From contig BCHH01000016.1 of NCBI GenBank assembly GCA_001599595.1, forward strand, positions 136,643-200,642: a stretch of DNA of 64,000 nt, read 5' to 3'. This stretch comes from Beverwykella pulmonaria. Taxonomy: Eukaryota > Ascomycota > Dothideomycetes > Pleosporales > Melanommataceae. Each line of letters opens with the position of its first letter. The stretch's first letter is position 1. Shown piece by piece: positions 11,798 to 21,446 of the stretch. The notes beneath the pieces were generated by a model, which searched no databases, was not told the origin of the DNA, and saw only the letters and a list, made by a program, of their open reading frames with translations. A program made the position numbers and the translations under genes.

Positions 11798-12234
11798 GGT
11801 TTGAAATCTGAGTATGTATGTATAAGAACCGGGTGTGCTTTATAGAGAAAAAAAGTGTTTCTCTTTTTACACCCCTAAAGTTTTTCTCACGATCGAGAGA
11901 GAGGAGTGTCGCCTGTCTTTTATCTGCTTTTTGGCATCTCTTTGCCGCAAAGATGCCGGGCTTAGATTACGGAATTCATTCATGGAATTTTGCGCTAGAT
12001 GGAGCGTGGGTAATTGAATATTAAAATGCCAAGATGTTAGTAATTGAAATATAGGGTTATGGTATAAGCACTGTGTTTATATTAATGGAGGTTTTGCCCA
12101 TTAGGCCGATTGGCGCGGTAACCCCGGCACGTCTGGGGATACACCCGCGTTCTTGGATATACATGTGCTTTTACCGAAGTTGGAGTATCAGGGGTGTCGC
12201 AATTCGATCTGGACCTTGCACCACTTCTACCAAC

Positions 12235-12241
12235 GGCTAAA
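12235..12241 (+). promoter_or_regulatory. GGCTAAA motif, possible XlnR-type site
   Basis: The heptamer matches the known fungal xylanase activator core GGCTAAA/GGCTAR and lies about 440 bp upstream of the GH11 start, inside the same inverted-repeat block. A match this short can occur by chance. Confidence 0.3.
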
Positions 12242-12295
12242 ACCTCCTTCAGTTTGTTAATCTTCTGATTTCTTTTCTCGGCCCCGAATCTTGGC

Positions 12296-12822
12296 ATGGC
12301 GCATGAAATTGAAATAGAATTGTTGCTTATTATTTCACTAGTGTGCTACAGCAATGCGCGGAACGGAGTGCTCCAAAATGCCCGACCGAAGCCCCAGCGC
12401 GGTCGACCGAAGAATCCCGCAATGAAGAAGCAGAAGGCCAAGTCAAGATTCTTGAGTACCGCAGTCGCATCACTAGCCTCAACGCTCAGAAAGACAGCCT
12501 GGGAAGGCAAGTCAACGAATTGCAGCAATGCATTGCAGAACAGGAGCGTTCAATCGGAGAAATTCAAGAAAGAGATCTGCGGACTCGACAATGCATCATG
12601 GCAGGCGGAAGAGGACAGCAATATACGAAACCGACTCAATGCACTAGAAAAGGTGGCTCAGACTTGGGCGAGGGAGCATGCCTTGCCCAGCATGGTAGAA
12701 TGGGAGAAGAACAGCGCCTCAGTAAAGTCAATTCGGATGCTGAGGAAACACTAGGCAAACTTCGCACTCATACAAAAAGACGGATTCCCCATGCCGCTCG
12801 GATTCCAGTCAAAGGAGCGTAA
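12296..12822 (+). pseudogene. Frameshifted remnant of a coiled-coil fungal protein
   Basis: Two overlapping plus frames together read as one coiled-coil protein: frame 12343-12822 supplies the first part (KILEYRSRITSLNAQ ... LGRQVNELQQCIAEQE) and frame 12296-12754 the second (GLDNASWQAEED ... IRNRLNALEKVAQTWARE). The switch falls near 12570 with no good intron, so a one-base shift is likely. Heptad-rich Leu/Gln/Glu composition is clear; the family resembles fungal hypothetical coiled-coil proteins. Decay fits its place inside the inverted-repeat block. Confidence 0.5.
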
Positions 12823-13689
12823 TCGCAAAGCCTTGACATTCATGACTGCTTGGTTGACTTGGAGACTTCTTTGGAGAGCCTTCAAGAATCCGTTCATTTT
12901 CGTTCGCCGTCTCGTGGATCATCATCGGAAAGGGCGGGATTTGACTTCCAGTTGTGGGATCTTCTGTATATACTGGAAGATGGTATGGGTGCCCGCGCAC
13001 CATTAGTGATTTTCTCATTTGATGCTGACTGCATGCAGTGTATGGCGAACGCCTCCGATGGAGCTAGCAGGGAGGACGGCCGACCCGCACCGGCCAGGAC
13101 CTTGCGCGGAAGGCGATACTATGATGAGGAGAAGAGGACGGAAAGCAGCCACAGATGGTGTGGCGTCTTGCCAAGCACAGCCCCCATCAGATACGATTTC
13201 AGATAACAACGACCCGGAACCTGACGGCCAGTTCCACACCGCTTTTATCCTGCATCTCTGCTCTACCTTACCCAGCCCTCGTGAGCTTTTTACAACCCAA
13301 GCTCCCCGCACGCCGTACATGTCAAACATGAGCACCTCTGTACTGCGCTAATGATTGCAGTGCTCCATGCACGGAGCCGTTTGTTGTATACGTGCGACAG
13401 CTATATCACCAAGATATGCAACGCCTTTCCACCTTTGTATATGCTTGCAACTGTGGCTTTCTGCCAGTGGCACTCAATCCGCTTGCTGGAGCGTAGACTT
13501 CGACCTTGGCGTTCCCTGGCTTATCATGCCAATCTCTGTCGTCCGCTGCCATGCCCGCTATGTCCTACGCCCATCCTATGCTAGGCATCTGGCTGCCGCT
13601 CAGTATGCATCTCGATCATGATGTGCTCGGGAAGCACAAGGATGTGAGAGGGCTGGAGCGGGTCTTTTGCTCGGTCGGCGGAGAGTCAA
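12823..13689. other. Interior of the inverted-repeat block, no gene supported
   Basis: Several open frames overlap on both strands, as expected in GC-rich sequence, but none shows a domain, a signal peptide or consistent splice signals. Confidence 0.45.
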
Positions 13690-14312
13690 CGTCGAGTCTG
13701 GAGGGCTTGAGGGCGCCGTGATGGATATTGCGGAAGCTACCGAAGTAGGCGCAGTCGGCCGTTGGATCACATCTCGAAGTTGTACGGCGGCTGTGTCGGA
13801 AGCTGATTGCGGTTTTGCGGTTTCGATGCCGGACGCGTTCGTGAACTTTGCACAAGCACTAGGGCCATGGGAGCCCTGGCCCTGCTCCCAATCCAAAGTT
13901 GGATTTTAGAGGTCCCGCAGCGCTTGGCAGCGGCGCTGCACAGCCACGGACCTGACAGTCGCCACAGATAATTTACGCACTAACGATGAGGTGAGGCGTG
14001 CAGGGTCATTCTGCACTAGCCAGGATTGGTACTCGCTTCTGCGGGAGGTACTAATTGGCATAGCAACCCTGCATGAATTTACCTGCAATAGCGCGCACAA
14101 GGCTGAAGATGACTTGCAGGCATTAGAGTAAGGTTTTAAGGCAAGCACAAGGCTGTTATACAAAAATCCAGAGCAAAAAAGACGTCGTGTTAGTGCTGTA
14201 GGATGGGAAGTCTGTTACGCTACAATAGAAGACGCTTCACAAACTAGGCGCGGAGACGACAATACAAACGTAATTTTTAGGGAAGAATTAGTTATAGATA
14301 TTTAGGATTAGC
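13690..14312 (-). repeat. Right arm of long inverted repeat (~620 bp)
   Basis: Reverse-complement partner of 10291-10880. Its outer end stops about 18 bp before the stop codon of the minus-strand gene at 14330, so insertion may have replaced that gene's 3' flank. Confidence 0.85.
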
Positions 14313-14329
14313 TACTCTCCACCTTTCCA

Positions 14330-15325
14330 TCAACGCCGTTTTCCCTTTGCTTCTTCATCGGCACGTACATCTAAAAACCACATATTCTCTTTACAATCCT
14401 GCAGCTCCTCCCACCCGTGCATCTCCATCCCCTCTAACTTCTCATTGCTCCGCCGGATCCACAACCACATCGCAACCACTGCCGCCAGACTAACTATTAG
14501 TTTCTGTGCATTCCAAGATTCGACCTCCTCGTCGCGGAGTAAAAGGTAGGCGTCGAGTGAAGTGATATGGTGTTTCATCTTGTCTCCGATTGCTTTGGTG
14601 ACATATCCGCCCTGTGGCGCTGCGAGGAGCGTTGGCCATATATTCAACAGCAAGGGCTCTCGCAATTGAGATTTGTAATTCTTGATCACCGGCGGTGGAG
14701 CCGGAGACGGCACACTCGGCACCTCAGACGGCACACTCGGCACCTCAGACGGCACTACGATGGGCTGTCCTGAGACCTTATGCCAGGAGAACTGCAAATC
14801 ATATCTTAACACCAACCTGACGCTCGTATTCCTCTTCGTAGCATACAGTCGATGCATCAGTTTCCTATTCTCTAGTATCTGGTTCGGGAGGAGCGTGCGT
14901 GTAAGAAGCGTGAAGAGGGATGTTAGGATGGTGCGACCGACGCCGACGGCGGAGATGTCGACAGCGGTAAGGTCTAATATCTCTTTAAACAGACGTGGCC
15001 AGTTAATGCTTGTTTTTTTTAATTCACTTTCGTCCTCCCTCCCCATGTTTCGATCTTTAAGTAGTGAGGAAACAATGGGAGAGGCCTGTGGACACGCCTT
15101 CCCAAACTCGAGCAGTGCATCTAAGGATGCTTCAAGCGTGCCGGGGAACGGACACGGGATTGTCGGAGGCAAGAAGTACGAAGGCGGGACCTTGGAGGAG
15201 TGGCAGTTTACTGCGGCTACGGCTGGGGCTTCTTGTTCAGGGATGGGGGTTTCGGAGTGCGTTGTGGCGACAGAGGCTACATGCGCACAGCGGTCGGGCT
15301 GGATTTTTGGTACTGATGAGGACAT
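14330..15325 (-). CDS. Hypothetical protein, 331 aa, paralogue of the gene at 16135-17663
   Basis: Single-exon gene. The central part aligns with its neighbour (TRTLLPNQILENRKLMHRLY against TRVALPNAIIVNRKLLLSMY, then TKRNTSVRLVLRYD against TRRNLPVQCCLRYD), so the two are tandem relatives in the same orientation. The N-terminus is Pro/Ser-rich with no signal peptide; one hydrophobic helix near the C-terminus (LIVSLAAVVAMWLWI) is present, as in the neighbour (AVKVLGIWWWMAV). A 21-bp duplication makes a Pro-Ser-Glu-Val repeat. The family and function are not recognised. Unlike the neighbour it has no introns, which suggests a retrocopy or intron loss. Confidence 0.72.
   Translation of the reverse strand: MSSSVPKIQPDRCAHVASVATTHSETPIPEQEAPAVAAVNCHSSKVPPSYFLPPTIPCPFPGTLEASLDALLEFGKACPQASPIVSSLLKDRNMGREDESELKKTSINWPRLFKEILDLTAVDISAVGVGRTILTSLFTLLTRTLLPNQILENRKLMHRLYATKRNTSVRLVLRYDLQFSWHKVSGQPIVVPSEVPSVPSEVPSVPSPAPPPVIKNYKSQLREPLLLNIWPTLLAAPQGGYVTKAIGDKMKHHITSLDAYLLLRDEEVESWNAQKLIVSLAAVVAMWLWIRRSNEKLEGMEMHGWEELQDCKENMWFLDVRADEEAKGKRR
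14709..14754. repeat. 21-bp tandem repeat (2 full copies plus part)
   Basis: Unit GGCACACTCGGCACCTCAGA+C repeats in frame inside the hypothetical gene and encodes the doubled PSEVPSV segment. Confidence 0.9.
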
Positions 15326-16134
15326 TATGGAAGAAGTAGTGGTTGTTTGGACAATAATGGTAGGCGAGAGTTGATTAGACTGGGGTGAGGTTGACGTGTG
15401 TGTGAATGGAGTGCGAAGTGCGAAGTGCGGAAGACGCTTTTGCTTCCCTGAGTGACAGAGGGTTATTTAAAAAGTAGCCCTGGTCGTTCTCTAAGTGCGG
15501 TGAGTCTGCAGGTTTGCAAGCAGTGAAAGTGATAGATTATGTCATATGCTTTGGAGAGATTTCTACTCTGAGTTCAGGTTCAAGTGCATGGACATAGGAT
15601 AAATGCATTGTTTATAGGGTGCACAAAACAACAAGAAAACTCTGCGATCATACGAAGAAAAGTCATTTTTTGGCAGTGACATCGCACTGATTTGTCTCAC
15701 ATTTGAAGGAGAATTATCCTCATGGTCTTAAAGATAAGTAAGCTGCCGAATATACATGAACTTAGACTTGCAAGCTATCACTGGAGAAAAGAAGATATCT
15801 TCTTTGTGTACTATGTATATAGAGAGTATAGTCTTGCTATTTGAGAACAGAAATCTAAACCATATCCTTCGCCTGACATAACTATAACCTTCTTCTAGTC
15901 ATCTACTGAAAGCCGTGTACTCTCCCAATTACCGGCTAGTCTCGGATCCATTTTTCACCCTACCACCCCGCATACCAAAGACTGCCAGTTGTATGCAAAT
16001 CTTTGATCTACACGCAGTACGCGCAAAAGACTCCGTCGCCAAACTCTATACAACTGTTATGCCTCCAAACTCCCCCTCAAGACTACACACGCTCGCAATT
16101 CCCAGGACCCTCGAACTCCAGGCGCCCCTCAAAT
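15326..16134. other. Intergenic between the two related hypothetical genes
   Basis: Contains the promoter side of the 14330-15325 gene and the 3' flank of the next gene. No further coding sequence is supported; small plus-strand frames at 15915-16245 overlap the 3' end of the spliced minus gene. Confidence 0.5.
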
Positions 16135-17663
16135 TTAGAACTCCCGCTCCACTCCCTTCCATTCCTGTTCCCCATATTTCCTCAACACCTCCGTATTTAC
16201 GGCCATCCACCACCAGATCCCCAACACTTTGACCGCCTTCTTTAGCAACTCATGCTTCTCCATGCACCTGACCTCCATTTCATCCTGTACTAGATAATTG
16301 TCCAAGTCGCTCTTCCGGTGCTGCATCTGCGCCGGCGTGTTGGGCGACGTCTGAAGCCACTGTAGGAACTTTTTGCCGTCGGGGGTTGGGCGCGAACGGA
16401 AGATTGGGCGCGTGCACCTAGTGTAGAGTGGGTTCGTTGAGGAGGCGAGATGGGAAGTAGTGGCGGGCGGTGGAGGAGTAAGGATATAGGAGTCGTAGCG
16501 CAGGCAGCATTGTACTGGGAGGTTACGACGGGTGAGATACATTGAGAGCAAGAGTTTACGATTGACGATGATGGCGTTTGGGAGCGCGACCCGTGTGAGG
16601 AAAATGTAAAGGTCCTGGAGGTTGCTCTCGCCGTGGCTGAGATTTATCAGCATAGGTTTTCCATGCCAAGTCGAAGGACTCTCTAGGACTCTTCAGTCTT
16701 TTGGACATGGCTTTTCATAAAAGCCGTAGAAGCTCTAAGTGTACGACGGTGAAATAGTGCGAGAAAATGAACATACTGGGCCTTCTTCCTCAAAAAATAC
16801 GCAAGCAACCTCGCCCAATCCGGCTCTGGTCCGGCAGTATGAGGACGGTTAAGGTGCGCGATAATCACTGAGGGAACATTGCGGTATGGTGGCGTGAGCC
16901 TAGCAAGTTAGCAAAAATAACAAGTCCAGCTCTCCCTCGCTCCCTTCGCCTAAATTCTTAAATGCGTGCCTTCACCCAGAACCTGTAGAAGCTTGACCAA
17001 GCCCCAGATCCCAAAGCCCAAAGCCCAAAGCCCAAAGCCCAAATTTTAAGAGAATGCCTTGCCAAAAAAAAACTTGCTTATACTCACATAGGGACCGAAT
17101 TGAAATCCGCAACTGCGAAATCCATCTCTGGGATCTGCATGATCAAATCGTCTGGATCACCGGTGGCCTGGAACGTGGCCTGCGACGGCTGGTATGCGGG
17201 CGGTAGCATGTTGTATAGCGACGCTCCAATCTGCTGATGAATAATCCCGAGTCTGAGGCGGGTGGTGCCCAGAAGGCGAGACTTACCTGCGCGTTGAATG
17301 TCCGGCGTGCTTGGTCCTGGGGCTGTCAGTGAGGTTGATAGGGGAGAGGGAGAGGGACAGGGAGACAGACGGTGCCGTTGCCGTTGCTGTGCTCTTGGAC
17401 AATATGCATGCTATGTGCATTGAACAGAGAGTGAGCTCGGCCCTGTGCTTGTCAGTATTTGAGCAAAGTGGAGGTAGCGAGAAGAAGTACAGACGTTGCC
17501 ATGTTTTTGTGCGATATACATATTCTGAAGTTCCCCAGCGAGGTTGCCGCCGGAACCAAAGAACGGCTGTGCAGAATCAAGCTGGGTGAGTAATTGTTCA
17601 TGTTGTGTTTCTTTTAAGGGTTTGACGTACGGAGTTTGATAGGCGGGCTCCGTGTCCGGCCAT
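16135..17663 (-). CDS. Hypothetical protein, 332 aa, seven exons, paralogue of 14330-15325
   Basis: Exons 17663-17631, 17581-17495, 17442-17371, 17324-17289, 17233-17088, 16899-16777 and 16636-16135 join in phase to 332 aa, almost the length of its intronless neighbour. Two donors are GTCTGT instead of the usual GTAAGT/GTACGT, each with a CTGAC branch site near the acceptor. The N-terminal half is polar with Gln/Asn/Ser; the conserved half (about residues 165-332) carries PDWARLLAYFLRKK, VALPNAIIVNRKLL and a C-terminal WWWMAV hydrophobic patch. No signal peptide or known domain is seen. The start was chosen because the 33-nt first exon ends at GTACGT and restores phase. Confidence 0.62.
17010..17044. 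repeat. 7-bp microsatellite CCCAAAG, about five copies
   Basis: Four perfect units plus a CCCAAAT end, lying within the fifth intron of the 16135-17663 gene. Confidence 0.9.
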
Positions 17664-18260
17664 CTTGATACTTGGAGACGTTCACCGCGTATGTTGCTAT
17701 GAAGGATTGAAGAAGCCAAGATTGAACTGTATGCTGGGATTGGGTTTGAAAAGAGTGGCGTGGGACCTCAGAGTGAGGATAGAGAAGCGGGAAGTAAAAA
17801 GTGAAAGTTTTGCGTAGCTTGGCAGGCGGATGTTTAAATGGGATGTGGTCACTCACTCACGCCTCCTGACTTGGTCGTTAGAGTCTGAATGCAGTCTGTG
17901 TATTGAATGTTGCGGTTTCTGTTAACGTACCTCTCTTGTTCAGGCTCCATCCCACAGTCCCCAGAAATCCCCTCTAGTCGCAAATGATCACCTCATCACG
18001 AAGATCTAGTCATATGTGTATGTTGAACATGTATCCTTTCATATCTTCTTACATCCCTATATACACACCAACAATCATAAATATTATACTCAAGCTCCGT
18101 CCACACGTCTATGTGTCGGAGTAGAACGTAACCCTAGACTCCTGCCTGTCCATGGATCCCCTTCAGGTATCGTATCGTAAATTTGGCGTCTTTAACTTCC
18201 AACATGTTCCAAAATGCCCAGACATATGTACAACACATATCCCACCGTCGTGCCGCTACA
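17664..18260. other. Intergenic: promoter of 17663 gene and 3' flank of Rab GAP gene
   Basis: No coding sequence supported. AT-rich stretch near 18050-18100 probably belongs to the 3' flank of the upstream minus-strand gene. Confidence 0.5.
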
Positions 18261-21200
18261 CTACGACGCCGGTATTGTAGCACTAGTCGTGCTAACACTC
18301 CTCTTCCATCCGCTCCAGAACCCGCCCACGCCAGTCGCGGTCGTACTCGGTGGTGTAACTGCAGGTGTCGGCGTCGTCGCGGGTGTCGGGATACCAGTAT
18401 TTGCCGGCTTACTCCCCATACCTATGCTGATTCCAATTCCCATCCCGCCTAAAATCCCCGTCCCACTTGTACTCGTCGGACTCACACTCGTAGTCTTTAC
18501 GCCCATCGCCTTCCGCATGCTCTCAAATTTGCTCTTCATCTCCTCCAACTCCTGTCTCGCCACCGCCTCCGCCGTCTTCGCGTTCACAAGCTCAAGAAGT
18601 AACGCTTCGTCCTGAACAGGCGATTGGTTTTCTGTCGCAAGAATGGATTGCGTGGCTAGACTAGAACTTCGCTTTGTGAATTGCTGGGGCGGGTTATTTG
18701 TCTTGAGGCTTGGTGTTCGACCTAATCGCAGTTCGCGAAGTCCGCTGGTGGTCGACACCGCGGAATCGGAAGTATTGGAGCGGGATAGTGAAGGCGAGGA
18801 GTCCGGTGGTGAATCGGTGCCGCCTGATAGGCCCCATGGCAGTGACCCTTTCCGTGCGTTTGAGCGTAGATCTTGTATCGTCTTTTCGTGGCGTTGATTC
18901 GTAGAGTAGGATTCTTGGAGGCGGTGTCGTGTGTCGCGCAGCGCATCGCGCGCGAGCTGAAGGTCGGATTCGCGGTCGTGGAGGTCGCGGGCTAGCGATT
19001 GTGCGCGGATTGTTTCGGATGAGAGTTGTTCTTTGATTCGCGCGAGGGAGTCGCGCAGCACCTCTTTGGTTTCGAACATGGAGGATGCACGGTGGTGTGT
19101 TTGGTGCGAGGGAAACTGTTTGTCAAGGACCTCGGCCAACTCTGCGACTTCGGGTGGTAGAGGTGTTGATGATGCGTCTTCTGTATTGGGAGGAGGAGAG
19201 AGAGTGGCAGAGGTGATGGTAGTTCGGCGACGAGATTGTCGCGATGAGGGCGCGACGAGAGTGGATTGTTTGTTGCGCACTTTGTCGATAACTGTGCGCA
19301 CGATTCGGTGGTCTTCTTTGCGGTCTTCGCGCTGCTTCTGAAGTGCGGCTTCAAGCTCGCTGTTCTGCCGCTGCAGCTGGCTCACCGACATGAGCAGTTG
19401 TTCGATCTGATAATGTAGATCACGATCCTTTGCGGATGGTGCCGTCCGGATGGAGAGCGCAACTGATTCATGTCCAGACTTCATCGATAAAGCGTCGGTA
19501 GAGGATCCTCGCGACATTTCGGTCAGTGCAGTGCTGTTGGTGCCAGATGAGCTGTCGGAGCCTTCCATGGAATTTAATGTCGAGGCAAAACTCTGTTTTG
19601 ATGGTGTTCGTCGGAGAAAACTGGCAGGTCTCGAAGGCGCTGTGAGACCGGGGCTGAGTGAGACGGATTTCGTCGACGAGTTAGACGGGCCCCACAGCCG
19701 TCCGAGGAATGACGTTGCGGCCTTTTGCACCTTTAAAATCGAGCTGTCCTTTGCTTGGGCTTCCTTGAAACTGGCCTCCAGCCCTTGGAGGCTTTCGCGG
19801 GTTACGTCGTTGGTGAAGCTGACAAAGTCGTTCACGAGCTCGTCAGCAGACTTGGCGTTGCGGCCATAGGGATCCCAGACTGAGCGCCCGAGGAGTAGTT
19901 GCATGACATCCTCGAATTCCGCCAGTCCTAATATCTTCTGCTCGTTCCTCTTCATCAGGGCGAGTGCGACGCGCATAATAGTCTCAGATGCACCCTCGGC
20001 AAATAGTACGTCGTAAATGCGAAACAACATGGGTAGGGGACAGGTGACTGCGAAAAAAGACAGGAACCACTGTGATAGGTAAGCTGACTCGATCCCTAGA
20101 GAGTCGAGATGCGCGGCTAAGTCTGGCATGTGTTGATGTAATAGGCGCTGGAACTGAAAGATGCGAAGATGAAGTCCCGACAGATCGGGTAGGAAGCACG
20201 ATCGGAGATCGTAGTCCTCCATGAGTCTATGACAATTATTAGCGTCGAGCAGGGCTGAGATACTCGTGTAGATAGACGTACCGTACGAGCACGCAAAATG
20301 CCTCCTTGTCGCCCATCTGCATCAGCAGTGGACCAACCAGGAAGCCCAGTCCCTGGCAGTACCCGATCTTGTTGTCATACAAACTGAAGCATTTCAGCAC
20401 GCGACCAAGCATCTTCTGTCCCTCTCCTTCTGGATCTTTGAACATCTCCACGCCTGGGAAACTTCGCCCGAGGTCCTTGTTGATGATATTCTCATACGGG
20501 CTCGACTCTCCACACAGCATATCATACTGATCTTCAATCAGCTTGTCCCGCGCCCCCGACGCGCTCTGCCAGACCACACCCCGCAAAGGAGCTGGTATGC
20601 CGCCACGGATCTTGTTGAGGGAGAGGGTCGGAAGTCGCTGGACAGTCTGCGGGTAATCTCGGACGAGGGCGGCCCAGAACTCGAGTTCTGTCATTGGAGG
20701 CGGGGATGGGAGCTGCGAGAAGCGCATTTGTGCGCCGTCCTGCTCATGACCCTGGACGACGAGGCGCTTGAGTTGGTTCATGGAAGGAGGCCGCGATCGG
20801 CTGCGGGCGCGAGCAGCTTCCTTTTTGATGTTGGCTTTGGGGTCGGCGGAGAGGGCATTGTTCTCCTGCTCTAGTCGTGCGAGGAGTAATGCCATAGCCT
20901 AGGTTGTCAGTCAGCAATGGAGTCCTTGCCTTGGATATAATATACACTGCTCACATCGTCCTGCCCCTCTTCTTGAGGTTCCTGTTCCTCGGCCTTCTCC
21001 AGCTCGGCCCAGTCCACATGGGCACTCTCGTTGGACTGATCGCTGTTACTCCTCGGCCTCTCTCTCAACCTGGGCGTCCGTGGTGTCTCTTCGTCCTCAT
21101 CTGGCAGCGAAATGGTAGGGCTGTTCATGGTAAACGATCGAATGCTTCCGTCCCGACTGTCTCGCTCGCGGATGGCCAGCATAATCTCAGTAGAGGTGGG

Positions 21201-21446
21201 CCGAGAAGACAGCCGCTGCTCGTCGACGGTAATGTCGGGTTGTTGCAACGTGGACATGGCCTCGTATCCTTCCTCGTCGTCGTCCTCCTGTTCGGTTGCG
21301 TGTGTCCCGTCTGTCTCGGATAGCGGGACCGTCACCATTGAGTCAGTAGGAAGGGGCTGGCCGTCCTGGCTGTCGTCGTGCGTCCGGGGCGAGCGTGCAG
21401 CTGCATCGTGGAGGGTCTGTACTGTGTTCTCGTTGGCGGCGTCCAT
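18261..21446 (-). CDS. TBC-domain Rab GTPase-activating protein, Gyp5-like
   Basis: Exons 21446-20955, 20898-20282 and 20226-18261 give 1024 aa. The N-terminus (residues 1-164) is acidic and disordered; the TBC domain starts near residue 260 (KIRGGIPAPLRGVVW). It keeps both catalytic fingers: Arg about 309 in IINKDLGR (IxxDxxR) and Gln about 346 in IGYCQG (YxQ). A long coiled-coil with Gln/Glu/Arg follows (about residues 620-800), with Ser-rich linkers and a Gly/Thr-rich tail. This order (acidic head, TBC, coiled-coil) is that of yeast Gyp5/Gyl1 and animal EVI5, which act on Ypt1/Rab8-type GTPases in Golgi-to-surface secretion. The ATG at 21446 is preferred; the frame extends upstream only with non-ATG codons. 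Confidence 0.92.

Larger units (their letters stand above)
10291..14312. mobile_element. Putative ~4.0-kb element: two long inverted arms enclosing a xylanase gene
   Basis: Bases 10291-10880 and 14312-13690 are the same sequence in opposite orientation, starting from a shared outer end (CTAAATATCTATAACTAA). The interior carries an intact GH11 gene and a frameshifted coding relic. No transposase is seen inside and no clear target-site duplication flanks it, so it may be a non-autonomous foldback-like element or simply two inverted copies of one older repeat. Confidence 0.5.

Noticed and set aside
12082..12297. 71-aa minus frame starting MPRFGAEKRNQK
   Set aside because: Looks slightly protein-like at the start but has no splice continuation or homologous feature.
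18214..18615. 133-aa plus frame rich in hydrophobic residues
   Set aside because: Antisense to the Gly/Thr-rich tail of the Rab GAP gene; low-complexity shadow.
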